The notes: a model not told the origin generated them from the sequence alone. DNA of 14,336 bases from SAT2750 sp964476375 (GCA_964476375.1 CAYYZW010000043.1:1-14336); one strand, 5' to 3'. Counted from the stretch's first letter, positions 6,673-14,336 are shown. Numbers and translations: made by a program.

Positions 6673-7977
6673 TCATGGTTCGCCCATCAGGTCCCGCGTC
6701 GCCCGCACCAGAAACGCGTGGTTTCGCCGGCCCTTTCTTCCTAGCGATTCCGGCTTGATGGGTGATTGTTCCAGAGGATCCGATTCCATGTCGTAGAATG
6801 TGCCGTCGGAATATAGTTTCCATGCGGCGTTGCGTAGCCAGTAACGGCCCCTGCCCTCTGCGAAAACCCAGTCTCGACCACGGTTTTTCGGGGCATGCAA
6901 CACGCTGGCAAAGCTACGCCCCCGGGATTCGCCAGAGGGATCAACGACCCTGGCCCCCGCCAGCTCCACGAAGGTTGGAAGCAGGTCGCAAAAATCCACC
7001 AGGGCGCCCGTGGTCGTGCCAGGAGGCACCACGCGGGGCCAGCTGGCGATCGTGGGTACAGCCGTTCCGCCGTCTGTGAGCTGCCCCTTGCCGCCAGGGA
7101 CGTCTCGCCCACCCTGCCGGGAGACCACCGGGATGCGCTCCAGGGTTTTACCCACCGCCCGGGATATAAAAGTCTTCGGGGTCCCGTTATCTGTACTGAA
7201 GAGGATGAGGGTATTGTGTCGCAGCGATAATTCTTCCAGCCCGTCAACGATGCGACCAACATGGGCGTCCATGGATGCCACCATCTCGACATAATTCTCA
7301 TAACGGTTCGCTGGCCCGTGGGGAACAGGCTCTTTCAGATCATCGGTCACATCGTGACAGAGAGCCATGCTGTAAAAGGCAAAAAACGGACGGTCCCTGT
7401 TCTCCTCAAAGAAATCGAGCAAGTAGTCGACGTAGAGATCGGGTCCGTAGGACCCGTTCGTGCCCTGGCGAAGAATGCCGTCCTGGAAAATCATCGGGTC
7501 GAAATAGCGAGGCCCCTGGTGCCAGCCGAAGAGACAGTAGGAATCGAAACCCAGGCGGTTGGGGTGATGAAGATCATCGCCCAGGAGCGTGAGTTGCCAT
7601 TTTCCGGAGATCGCTGTTTTGTAACCGGCGGCGCCGAGCTGCTGGGCGATGGTGTGGGATTCCATGGCGACAGGGAACGTTCCCCAGCCGGGATGTCCCA
7701 GTTGAAAAGGATATTTCCCTGTCAGCAACGCTATGCGACTGGGATGGCAGACGGGCATGCTGTAGCAATGATCAAATGTCAGGCCGCCCGCTGCGAGGGC
7801 ATCGAGTCGCGGGGTGGGATAGGTCTCGCCGCCATAACAGCCGAGGACCTCTTTTCCCACATCATCGGCAAGGATAAAGACGATATTGGGTGGGCGTTCC
7901 ACCGCATGCGATTCCCGCGTGCCCAGGGGAAGTGCCCATATCACAAGAAGACAGAGGAGGCGCGCTGTGTTGTCCAT
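6673..7977 (-). CDS. Secreted type I (formylglycine) sulfatase
   Basis: A 434-residue arylsulfatase-like enzyme that would cleave sulfate esters outside the cytoplasm. A signal peptide spans residues ~1-25 (hydrophobic core LLCLLVIWALPL). D38-D39 are the first calcium ligands. C77-H-P-S-R81 followed by LLTG is the sulfatase signature, so Cys77 is the residue oxidised to formylglycine. A later TDNG block supplies further metal ligands. Maturation needs a formylglycine-generating enzyme, not present in this window. The frame is open upstream to 8361, but that part lies inside the enolase-superfamily gene and encodes no conserved sequence. Start 7977 gives a proper signal peptide directly ahead of PPNIVFILADD. 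It is the second gene of a minus-strand pair, 13 nt after the racemase-type gene. The substrate is not predictable from sequence alone. Confidence 0.93.
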   Translation of the reverse strand: MDNTARLLCLLVIWALPLGTRESHAVERPPNIVFILADDVGKEVLGCYGGETYPTPRLDALAAGGLTFDHCYSMPVCHPSRIALLTGKYPFQLGHPGWGTFPVAMESHTIAQQLGAAGYKTAISGKWQLTLLGDDLHHPNRLGFDSYCLFGWHQGPRYFDPMIFQDGILRQGTNGSYGPDLYVDYLLDFFEENRDRPFFAFYSMALCHDVTDDLKEPVPHGPANRYENYVEMVASMDAHVGRIVDGLEELSLRHNTLILFSTDNGTPKTFISRAVGKTLERIPVVSRQGGRDVPGGKGQLTDGGTAVPTIASWPRVVPPGTTTGALVDFCDLLPTFVELAGARVVDPSGESRGRSFASVLHAPKNRGRDWVFAEGRGRYWLRNAAWKLYSDGTFYDMESDPLEQSPIKPESLGRKGRRNHAFLVRATRDLMGEP

Positions 7978-7990
7978 GGCATCCGGTGGG

Positions 7991-9076
7991 CTAGGCGGTT
8001 TTGGCGACAGTGTAGAGTTCCATTTTCCTCGCATCGACCTCGATACCGAGGCCAGGCCGGTCGGGGACGGAAATATGGCCTTCCACAATGGGGAGCGGTT
8101 CGATGGTAATGTCGTCCTCGAGGCCATAGTATGTGCTGTCATTTCCAAGTCGATAGGCCTCACAGGCCGCTGCGACGTGCACCATCGCGGCGGTCTTGGG
8201 CCCCAGGTCATGCCCGCAATGCATGATGCAGGTCGCTCCGGCACTCTCCGCGAGATGGCCAATCTTGACACAGGGAAGAATCCCGCCGGCGATATGGGTA
8301 TCGGGCAGCAACAGTTCCGATGCGCCGAGGCGAAGAATGTCCCAGGCACTGGCGGGGCCAATCACACTCTCGTTCAGCGCGATGGGGACGCTGGAAGATT
8401 CACGCAGCGCAACTGCATCCGACAGGGGGTCCGCCATGATGGGTTGCTCGAGGTATTCAAGGTCGTACTGTTCAAGTTGCCGGCATAGTTCATATCCCTC
8501 CTCAAGGGAGTAAGCTCGGTTGGGATCAATTCGCAATTTCAATTTCATGCCGACGGCGTCGCGAATCCCTCGAACCATGTCGAGATCCTCCCGCATGTCG
8601 GAGCCGGCCTTGGTTTTGAGGGTTGTAAAACCGTTGTCGACGTAGTGCTGGGCTATCTCCCCTGCACGTTCGTAAGTCTGGATCCCCATGCAGGCAGCCA
8701 GCTCAACCCGCGGCCGGAGTATCCCACCGAGGAGAGCGGCGACTGGTAGCCCCGCCGCTTTCCCTGCCAGATCCCACATCGCAATCTCTATACCGGACTT
8801 AAGACGGTTCTCGAGACGACATTCCCTGTGGAACAGCTCGATGTTTCGCGGGTCACGCCCCACTGCCCACTCGGCGGCTTTCTGCAATTGCCCCACATCC
8901 AGACCAGGAAGGAAATTCAGGTTGAATTCGCCCAGCCCGGCCAGCCCTTGATCGGTAAGGATCTCAACGATGCCACTGGTGGTAGTGGAACTTGAACGAA
9001 TATGGGACCGGTAGGGCGCAATCGGGGCGACCTGCGGTACCTCGACAATACGGACCTGGATCTCGCTGATTTTCAT
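7991..9076 (-). CDS. Enolase-superfamily enzyme, mandelate racemase subgroup (probable sugar-acid dehydratase or racemase)
   Basis: A 361-residue enzyme with the enolase-superfamily N-terminal capping domain (~1-125) and a barrel domain. K154-T-K156 is the KxK catalytic pair. D184 (in RIDPNRAYS), E210 (YLEQP) and E236 (ALNES) are the three magnesium ligands. D259 in PDTHIAGG and a His in MHCGHDLGP (H286 or H289) give the Asp-His dyad position of the mandelate racemase/galactonate dehydratase group. Muconate cycloisomerases instead carry a Lys after the sixth strand. It would abstract the alpha proton of a carboxylate, for example to dehydrate an aldonate. The frame is open to 9178, but the conserved start MKISEIQVRIVEVP and an AGGA 4 nt upstream (9081-9084) favour 9076. 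It lies first in a two-gene unit with the sulfatase, suggesting use of a desulfated sugar acid (inference). Confidence 0.9.
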   Translation of the reverse strand: MKISEIQVRIVEVPQVAPIAPYRSHIRSSSTTTSGIVEILTDQGLAGLGEFNLNFLPGLDVGQLQKAAEWAVGRDPRNIELFHRECRLENRLKSGIEIAMWDLAGKAAGLPVAALLGGILRPRVELAACMGIQTYERAGEIAQHYVDNGFTTLKTKAGSDMREDLDMVRGIRDAVGMKLKLRIDPNRAYSLEEGYELCRQLEQYDLEYLEQPIMADPLSDAVALRESSSVPIALNESVIGPASAWDILRLGASELLLPDTHIAGGILPCVKIGHLAESAGATCIMHCGHDLGPKTAAMVHVAAACEAYRLGNDSTYYGLEDDITIEPLPIVEGHISVPDRPGLGIEVDARKMELYTVAKTA

Positions 9077-9146
9077 GTCGTCCTGCCAGTTCGTGCCGGT
9101 GGAGGGAATACTCAAAAGGTTACTTCCAAAAAGCGGTAATGCAATA

Positions 9147-9167
9147 TGGTGAGATTCCCCATCACCA
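9147..9167. promoter_or_regulatory. Inverted repeat in the divergent promoter region, possible operator
   Basis: TGGTGA (9147-9152) and TCACCA (9162-9167) form a perfect 6-bp inverted repeat around a 9-nt spacer. It sits near the middle of the 145-nt gap between the racemase-type gene (minus) and the aldo/keto reductase gene (plus). A TAAAAT (9187-9192) could be a plus-strand -10 box 35 nt before the ATG, but no -35 match is seen. A repeat this short can occur by chance. Confidence 0.25.
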
Positions 9168-9221
9168 AAGAAACGCACAATTCGGTTAAAATGCTGGCAT
9201 CGCGAGTGGAGAGGGCACCTT

Positions 9222-10175
9222 ATGCAATATCGCCGACTTGGGAAAACAGACCTTCAGGTGTCGTTTGTCGGACTTGGTACAGGTGGCCCAAGCCGCCTTG
9301 GGCAGAATACGCATGGGGACGCCACCGAATCGGTGAACCTGGTGCGAGACGCATTGGAAAACGGAATTAATCTGTTTGACACTGCCGCCGCTTACGCGGA
9401 CAGCGAGCTTTTATTGGGCCGGGCGCTGAGCACCATCCCGAGAGACCAGGTCGTCCTGGCGACCAAGTTCACCCCCACAGCGAAAGATACCGGGGACGTC
9501 ATCTCTCCGGGTGAATTGATAGCGGCATGCGAAAAGAGCCTGCGCCGAATGGGGACGGAGGTGATAGATATTTACCAGTTTCACGGCCTTGTCCCGGGAA
9601 ACTACCGGGCAGCGGTGGATCGGCTCTACCCCACGATGGAGCAGCTCCAGAAGGCCGGGAAGATTCGTTTTGTTGGTGTCACGGAGTATTTCTTCGAGGA
9701 TCCCTCCCACCAGATGCTGAAGATGGCCCTGGCGGAAGATATCTGGGCGACCGTGATGGTCAAATACGGGATCCTGAATATGACCGCCGCAGACGACGTC
9801 CTTCCACTGGCTGGATCGAAGGACGTGGGAGTCTTTAACATGTCTCCGGTGAGAGTAAAAATGACCAATCCGGACGCGCTGGAGGAGATGATGGATCGCT
9901 GGAAGCAGCGGGGGTGGGTGAAGGCGGACGATATCCCGGAGAAGGGGCCGCTGGACTTTACGCTCGGGCCAGGAGTGGATTCCGTGGTTCAGGCGGGCTA
10001 TAAATTTGGCGCTGATCATGACGCTATTTCATCTGTCATTGTGGGCACCGGCAACGCAGACCATTTAACGGAAAACATTCAGACCATACTCGGTGATCCA
10101 CTTCCGTCCGTCGTGATGGACAAGCTGCGTCGGTGCTTCGGCAAGATTGTGGATTCAGAGGGCGATACCGGATAA
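9222..10175 (+). CDS. Aldo/keto reductase
   Basis: A 317-residue NAD(P)H-dependent oxidoreductase of the aldo/keto reductase barrel family, cytoplasmic, interconverting sugar aldehydes or ketones and alcohols. The catalytic tetrad is visible: D53 and Y58 in FDTAAAYADSE, K82 in LATKF and H121 in YQFHG. The N-terminal MQYRRLGKTDLQVSFVGLGTGG is the usual opening of the family's dehydrogenase-like members. A cofactor-binding SSVIVGTGNADHL segment lies near the C-terminus, in the normal place. Length is normal. Start 9222 is supported by GGAGAGGG (9208-9215), 6 nt upstream. It is divergent from the racemase/sulfatase unit and followed after 36 nt by the cytochrome gene, so it probably heads an operon. 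The specific substrate is unknown. Confidence 0.92.
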   Translation: MQYRRLGKTDLQVSFVGLGTGGPSRLGQNTHGDATESVNLVRDALENGINLFDTAAAYADSELLLGRALSTIPRDQVVLATKFTPTAKDTGDVISPGELIAACEKSLRRMGTEVIDIYQFHGLVPGNYRAAVDRLYPTMEQLQKAGKIRFVGVTEYFFEDPSHQMLKMALAEDIWATVMVKYGILNMTAADDVLPLAGSKDVGVFNMSPVRVKMTNPDALEEMMDRWKQRGWVKADDIPEKGPLDFTLGPGVDSVVQAGYKFGADHDAISSVIVGTGNADHLTENIQTILGDPLPSVVMDKLRRCFGKIVDSEGDTG

Positions 10176-10211
10176 GAGGCACCGCAGCCACCGCCCCGGA
10201 CAGGATTGGAA

Positions 10212-11096
10212 ATGAGAACCTGGGAGATAACCGCCGGACTGATGCTGGCTGCCACGCTATGTCCGAACTGGCATGACGGTGCGGCGGGCCAGGAGGCGCG
10301 GGTTGACGGCGCGGCGATCTTCGCTGCCGTGTGCGCGAATTGCCATGGCAAAGACGGGGATGGCCAGGGTAAGGCCGCCCGTTATGTATTCCCGCGACCA
10401 CGAAATCTCCGCCATGATTCCTTCCGGCTGGTCAGCACGGTGTCGAAAAGGCCGTCACGGCAGGATATTTACCGGGTCATCGAAACGGGCATTCCCGGGA
10501 CATCGATGAATTCATGGCGGGACCTCGGAAAAGATAAAATCGACGCGCTCGTGGAGCATGTCAGCCGGCTGCGCCGGGAGGGTGCAACAGAACGAATCCA
10601 GCACGAGTTGCGGGAGGAGGGCGACGGGGAGCCGAATGGGGCCGCTCAACGCATCGAGGAATACGTGGACCGAGCCCTTGACGCCGGACCGAGGTGGATG
10701 GGTGTGGATATCCTTGTGACGCCGGAGGGTGCGATCCAGAGAGGGCGGGAGGTCTATGTGGAACAGAAATGTGCGAGCTGCCATGGCGAGGCGGGAAGGG
10801 GGAGCGAGGGGATGGATCTGGTAGACCAAAGCGGACAGCCGACATGGGCGACTGATCTGGTGCGGGGGGTGTTTCATGGTGGCAGGGCCACGGAAGACAT
10901 CGCAAACCGCATCTACCTCGGTATGCCGGGATCGGCAATGCCTAGCAGCAGTAACCTGAATGCCGAAGACCTGATGTCACTCGTGGCATATTGTCGGTCC
11001 CTGTCCGCGTCGCCCAGTGATATTCTGACCAACCATCAACGGCGAGAGCGCGCTATCGGCAGGAATTCTCGCCAAAACAATCGGGAATCGCCGTAG
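10212..11096 (+). CDS. Exported diheme c-type cytochrome
   Basis: A 294-residue periplasmic electron carrier with an N-terminal hydrophobic segment (residues ~7-17, cleavage probably near AAGQ at ~24-28) and two cytochrome c domains. The first heme site is C41-A-N-C44-H45 with M99 (GIPGTSMNSW) as the likely axial ligand. The second is C187-A-S-C190-H191 with M243 (GMPGSAMPS). The domains are joined by a charged, helix-prone linker (~115-170). The C-terminus is a basic tail without a membrane anchor. The ATG at 10212 is preceded by AGGA (10202-10205), 6 nt away; a TTG two codons earlier is less likely. It sits 36 nt after the aldo/keto reductase and could accept electrons from an exported dehydrogenase encoded elsewhere, because the reductase itself uses a nicotinamide cofactor. 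Confidence 0.9.
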   Translation: MRTWEITAGLMLAATLCPNWHDGAAGQEARVDGAAIFAAVCANCHGKDGDGQGKAARYVFPRPRNLRHDSFRLVSTVSKRPSRQDIYRVIETGIPGTSMNSWRDLGKDKIDALVEHVSRLRREGATERIQHELREEGDGEPNGAAQRIEEYVDRALDAGPRWMGVDILVTPEGAIQRGREVYVEQKCASCHGEAGRGSEGMDLVDQSGQPTWATDLVRGVFHGGRATEDIANRIYLGMPGSAMPSSSNLNAEDLMSLVAYCRSLSASPSDILTNHQRRERAIGRNSRQNNRESP

Positions 11097-11136
11097 CCGT
11101 AATTCCCCATCCTCGCTAAACTACGGCGAAAATTTT
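11088..11136 (+). terminator. Hairpin over the cytochrome stop codon, possible terminator or attenuator
   Basis: TCGCCGTAG (11088-11096, ending in the cytochrome stop codon) pairs perfectly over 9 bp with CTACGGCGA (11121-11129). A short T run follows within AATTTTAT (11131-11138). The 24-nt loop is long for an intrinsic terminator, so attenuation or partial read-through into the SbcD-like gene is possible. Confidence 0.4.
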
Positions 11137-11185
11137 ATAGGGGTGCCCCATGGCCTGGGTCGCCCTGCCGATTCGCCATGCCAAC

Positions 11186-11193
11186 AGGGAGGA
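11186..11193 (+). promoter_or_regulatory. Strong Shine-Dalgarno AGGGAGGA selecting ATG 11198
   Basis: AGGGAGGA lies 4 nt before the ATG at 11198. The earlier in-frame ATG at 11150 has no such site and would add 16 residues ahead of the first conserved strand (VRFLQASD). Confidence 0.7.
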
Positions 11194-11197
11194 TTCC

Positions 11198-12451
11198 ATG
11201 GCGGGATCATCAGTCCGGTTTTTGCAGGCTTCAGATCTTGACCTCCATCTCCCGCTTGCTTCCTTGTCGGGGATCCCGGAGGAGTTGCGCCAGAAATGCG
11301 CCGAGGCGCCATTCCTGGCAGCGCAGAAAGTATTTGATGTCGCCCTCACGGAACAGGTGGATTTTCTCCTCCTGGCGGGGAACGTCTGCGATCCGCGCCG
11401 TGCGGGGGCGAGGGGACTTGTATTCCTGGTTCAGCAGTTTGAGCGGCTCAAGCAGAACGGTATTCCTGTCTACTGGTGCCTTGGCCATGACGATCGGGCG
11501 AAGCGGTGGCCGGCAGCCATAAGATGGCCGGATAACCTGCATCAGTTCCAGTCCCCTGCTCCGGAGGCATATTACCACACCGTCGGAAACGGAACGGTTG
11601 TCGAGATTATTGGAAATAGCTGGACGAGACGGGCGGTCAAGATAGCACCTCCGATGGCGACCAGGGAGGACGGCGTATTTACGATTGGATTGACAGGGCG
11701 AAAGGCATTCCCATCGGAACCGACGGACAACGGCCCCCACTGGTGGGCGCTGGGCGGTTCCAAGGACCGACGGACCGCGGATTCCAATGGAAGCACGCAC
11801 CACTGGTCCGGGTCCCCGCAGGGTCGTCGCCCTGGCGAGTCCGGGCCCCATGGGTGCACGCTCGTGGAGGTGGACCAGGACAGCCAGTGCGTCCATCGCC
11901 GTTACGATTGCGACCTGGTTCGATGGGCCGATGTGGAAATTCAAATCGAGCCATCATGGGATCGCCAGGATCTGGTGCGAGCCATGCGTGGCAGGGCCGC
12001 GGAGTTGTCCTCCCAGCACGCGGACCAACTGGTTGCGGTCACCTGGGGCCTGGGGATCGTTCCATCCAGCACGCTTGGTCATCGGCTACGGCCCGATTCA
12101 GCAGGGTGGATAACGGATATGACGGAGGCCATGCGAGAGGGGAATGGGAATATTATCGTCGCGGGGGTCCACTGGGACACGCCATTTGATGAATCCTGTA
12201 TCGACGAGGAGTCGTTGCGAGGGAGTTTCCTGCGACGCCTTCGGTCACTTCTGGAGGAAAAGGAAATCGCCGCCCTGCTTCGTGAGTCCGTTCCCGCGGA
12301 TCTGCCAGCGGCCCTTGCAAAAAGGCTTTCCAGTGAGGACGCTGCTGCCATCGCTATGCTCGTCGACCAGACTGCATCGCTCGGCGACTTCTTGCTTGAT
12401 GGTGCGGAGTGTTGCAATCTGGCCTCCTCGGACGATCTGGAGGCGGCCTGA
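11198..12451 (+). CDS. SbcD/YhaO-like metallophosphoesterase homologue with altered catalytic motifs
   Basis: A 417-residue protein with the layout of SbcD/YhaO nucleases: strand VRFLQASD, then VDFLLLAGNVCDP, then IPVYWCLGHDD, then HWWALGG, followed by a C-terminal capping region. The catalytic motifs deviate. D-x-H is D13-L-D15 (with a His at 17), G-D-x-x-D is G61-N-V-C-D65, G-N-H-D is G96-H-D-D99, and the late G-H-x-H is G186-G-S-K189. Several expected metal-binding His and Asp are thus missing, so nuclease activity is doubtful. The reading frame itself is intact and codon use is normal. It is coupled to the downstream YhaN-like ATPase by a TGATG overlap at 12449-12453, as expected for an SbcCD-type complex. 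It may be a structural partner rather than an enzyme. I recall related planctomycete proteins that also lack GNHD. Confidence 0.85.
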   Translation: MAGSSVRFLQASDLDLHLPLASLSGIPEELRQKCAEAPFLAAQKVFDVALTEQVDFLLLAGNVCDPRRAGARGLVFLVQQFERLKQNGIPVYWCLGHDDRAKRWPAAIRWPDNLHQFQSPAPEAYYHTVGNGTVVEIIGNSWTRRAVKIAPPMATREDGVFTIGLTGRKAFPSEPTDNGPHWWALGGSKDRRTADSNGSTHHWSGSPQGRRPGESGPHGCTLVEVDQDSQCVHRRYDCDLVRWADVEIQIEPSWDRQDLVRAMRGRAAELSSQHADQLVAVTWGLGIVPSSTLGHRLRPDSAGWITDMTEAMREGNGNIIVAGVHWDTPFDESCIDEESLRGSFLRRLRSLLEEKEIAALLRESVPADLPAALAKRLSSEDAAAIAMLVDQTASLGDFLLDGAECCNLASSDDLEAA

Positions 12452-14336
12452 TGTATCTCACGCGGATGGAAATTGAGGATTTCGGGCTGTTCCAGTCAGC
12501 GGAATTTGATTCCATGGGGCCGGGTCTGACCGTCGTGTTCGGTCGTAATGAAACCGGCAAAACGACCCTGATGCATTTCCTGCGAGGCATGTTTTACGGG
12601 TTTTCCGGGCCGGAAAGGAGTCGTTACCTGGAAACCTGGTCTGCCGGGGGAACCAATTCTCCAGGTGGCGGCACGGTCCACATGGCCGGGGGCGATGGCA
12701 ATCACCATGAACTCAGGCGAACGGTAACCTGGGATCCGTCGGGCAGGTGGCAGGACCAGGTTGCCCTGAAGGGCGATGGGGCGCCCGTCTCGGACCCGGA
12801 TGGCGCATTGTCGCAGATACTTGGGTCGGTTGATGAGGCAACCTTTGCGCGGATCTACTCGGTCGGACTTGCGGAATTGCAGGAGTTAAGCCTGCTCGGG
12901 GAGACGGACGCCGCGCAGCTCATATACCGGCTCACCTCGGGTGTCGACCGAGTGTCGTTGATTGATATTCTTGACGAGGTGAACCAGAACAGGGCCGCAT
13001 ATCTCTCGGCGGACGGAAAAAACGGAAAACTCGCAGCCCTGAATCGAAAGAGAGAGGCGGCTCAGTTACGGCTCGTTGAACTGCAGCGAAGGGGCGGCCA
13101 CTGGGGCCGACTGGCAACACGACTGCAGGGGACCGAGGTGAAAATTCGGGATCTCGAGGAAAACATCCTGGCCCTGGAAAGCGCCCGTTCAGTCATCACG
13201 GTAGCTCGGCGGGTTTATCGCGAATGGCAGCAGCGGGAAGACGTCGCCCTCAAGATCACTTCCATGGCCGGCCAGGTGCCCACGACCTTCGCGGTCTTCA
13301 GTGACGACCCGGTGATGAGGCTGGATGAACTCGATCGGCAGGCAGAGCAATCGCGCCAAAAGATCGACGCGATGCGCGCCGACCGTGAACGGCTCCGGGA
13401 GGAGGCAGACGACCTGGATGTCAATCAGCTCCTGGTTCAACAGTCCGCGCGAATCGACGCACTTGCGGAACTCTCCGGATGGATAGCGAGCCTGGCAGGC
13501 CAGCATCAGGGGATAAAAACAGAAATAGAAAGAATGCGGGAACAACTCTGCAGTGCGTACGGCATCGAGGAGGAGCCCGCGGATGCGGCAGGCGGAATGC
13601 TTGACATAACGCCGGCGACCGTCACCGCACTTCGAGGCCCAGCCCGGCAATGGAGGGAGGAAAGGCAGCGCCTGCGGGCATCGGAAAAGGATGCGGATGC
13701 CGCGGCCGTGGAGGCCGACCTGGCGGACCGGACCGCTGCCGCCGCCCTCTCCACGGCCATGTGTTCTGACCTGGACCAGGAACTGGAGGAGGTTGCGGGC
13801 ATGGTCGCACTTCTGCGGCGGCATGATGCGAGTGTGGAAAGATGTTCCCAATTGCGCGGCAATCGGGACGAGGTGGTTTCGACGCTGGCGGAACCGTCGT
13901 CAGCAGAATTGCTTTCACCCCGGGCACTCGTTGGAATCGGGGGCAGTTTTGTGGCTGGTTTCATGTGCCTTGCTGCATCGGTTCTGTTTGGTGACTGGCT
14001 GGGAATGAACATGGCGATGCGGGGTGTCCTTGCCGTGCTGGGCCTGGGTGGTGTGCTGGGGGCCGTGGCTGCCAGGACGCTTATTCATCGAAACAATGTC
14101 GCCCGCCTTGCCCTGCAGAAAAGGCAGCTGGAAATCCTCTCACGCCAGGAGCAGGAGTGTGCACGTGAGGTGGAAGAAATCGACGATGAACTTGGCGCCG
14201 GGGAGGGCACGAGGTCGGATCAACTTTCTGTGGCGATCGCCCGTCTTGCGGACCTCGAGGAACTAGTTCCCATGCAGGCGGCCAGGCGTGCGGCATCGCA
14301 GAACGCCCAGTCGATGGCAATTCGGCGAGGCCATGC
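12451..14336 (+). CDS. YhaN/SbcC-like AAA ATPase with membrane segments, C-terminus cut by window end
   Basis: An open frame of 628 codons with no stop before the window end. The N-terminus (YLTRMEIEDFGLFQSAEF) and Walker A G31-RNETGKTT39 identify an SbcC/Rad50-type ATPase. The FARIYSVGLAELQEL segment (~129-145) matches the YhaN branch. Long Glu/Arg-rich coiled coil follows (~190-270 and ~285-480). Two hydrophobic segments (~492-514 and ~525-543) then form a membrane hairpin, after which coiled coil resumes. The signature and Walker B motifs should lie in the missing C-terminal part. Start 12451 overlaps the stop of the SbcD-like gene by 1 nt and has GGAGG (12439-12443), 7 nt upstream. The likely role is a membrane-tethered SMC-like ATPase working with the upstream protein. 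Confidence 0.9.
   Translation, partial: MYLTRMEIEDFGLFQSAEFDSMGPGLTVVFGRNETGKTTLMHFLRGMFYGFSGPERSRYLETWSAGGTNSPGGGTVHMAGGDGNHHELRRTVTWDPSGRWQDQVALKGDGAPVSDPDGALSQILGSVDEATFARIYSVGLAELQELSLLGETDAAQLIYRLTSGVDRVSLIDILDEVNQNRAAYLSADGKNGKLAALNRKREAAQLRLVELQRRGGHWGRLATRLQGTEVKIRDLEENILALESARSVITVARRVYREWQQREDVALKITSMAGQVPTTFAVFSDDPVMRLDELDRQAEQSRQKIDAMRADRERLREEADDLDVNQLLVQQSARIDALAELSGWIASLAGQHQGIKTEIERMREQLCSAYGIEEEPADAAGGMLDITPATVTALRGPARQWREERQRLRASEKDADAAAVEADLADRTAAAALSTAMCSDLDQELEEVAGMVALLRRHDASVERCSQLRGNRDEVVSTLAEPSSAELLSPRALVGIGGSFVAGFMCLAASVLFGDWLGMNMAMRGVLAVLGLGGVLGAVAARTLIHRNNVARLALQKRQLEILSRQEQECAREVEEIDDELGAGEGTRSDQLSVAIARLADLEELVPMQAARRAASQNAQSMAIRRGH

Noticed and set aside
7261..8109. 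282-codon plus-strand open frame opposite the sulfatase and racemase-type gene
   Set aside because: It is antisense to conserved, motif-bearing genes; its translation has no recognisable domain and no convincing ribosome site.
7978..8361. Upstream extension of the sulfatase frame
   Set aside because: It lies inside the enolase-superfamily gene and encodes Pro/Arg/Ser-rich low-information sequence; ATG 7977 gives a proper signal peptide.
9077..9178. Upstream extension of the racemase-type enzyme
   Set aside because: The family begins at MKISEIQVRIVEVP, and AGGA lies 4 nt before that ATG; the extra 34 residues are unlike the family.
11231..11944. 237-codon minus-strand open frame opposite the SbcD-like gene
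   Set aside because: A mirror frame in GC-rich DNA; the plus strand carries the conserved fold and coupling to the ATPase gene.
13189..13851. 220-codon minus-strand open frame opposite the YhaN-like gene
   Set aside because: The plus strand encodes continuous coiled coil in frame with Walker A; the minus reading has no domain.

Overview
The window (14,336 bases, moderately high GC, short intergenic gaps) most resembles a planctomycete or related PVC-group bacterium. That is inferred from the gene mix: a one-step sulfatase with a formylglycine motif, an Nramp-like carrier with a G-T-G-E motif, a twin-domain exported cyclase, a diheme cytochrome c, and an SbcD/SbcC-like (YhaO/YhaN-like) pair of a type I associate with Planctomycetota. 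No rRNA, tRNA, CRISPR array, insertion sequence or phage gene was seen, and no gene-free stretch exceeds about 160 bases.

Layout. (1) 1-4861, all plus strand: the 3' end of an M20 amidohydrolase overlaps by 4 nt an Nramp-like transporter (309-1886). These are followed by a luciferase-like flavin monooxygenase (1997-3115) and an exported protein with two kynurenine-formamidase-type cyclase domains (3143-4861). (2) 4914-5570 minus: an unrecognised protein with a possible TerB-like helical core and a very acidic tail. (3) 5732-6658 plus: an exported metallo-beta-lactamase-fold hydrolase. (4) 6673-9076 minus: a two-gene unit of a mandelate racemase-type enolase-superfamily enzyme followed 13 nt later by a sulfatase. 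(5) 9222-11096 plus, divergent from unit 4: an aldo/keto reductase and a diheme cytochrome c. (6) 11198-14336 plus: an SbcD/YhaO-like protein whose metal-binding motifs are altered, coupled by a 1-nt overlap to a YhaN/SbcC-like ATPase with two membrane segments, cut by the window end.

How the genes fit together. Genes 1-2 look like uptake plus hydrolysis of an acylated amino acid, peptide or amide. The flavin monooxygenase and cyclase may act on related small molecules. Sulfatase, enolase-superfamily enzyme and aldo/keto reductase suit desulfation followed by sugar-acid or aldose/ketose metabolism. All of these substrate assignments are inference. The last pair looks like a DNA-end or chromosome-associated module unrelated to the metabolic genes.

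Most worth checking: the SbcD-like protein in which each recognisable phosphoesterase motif deviates; the twin-cyclase protein whose halves have lost different metal ligands; the Nramp-like protein without DPGN and MPH; and the abnormal T-rich first ~95 bases, which look like a contig-end artefact.
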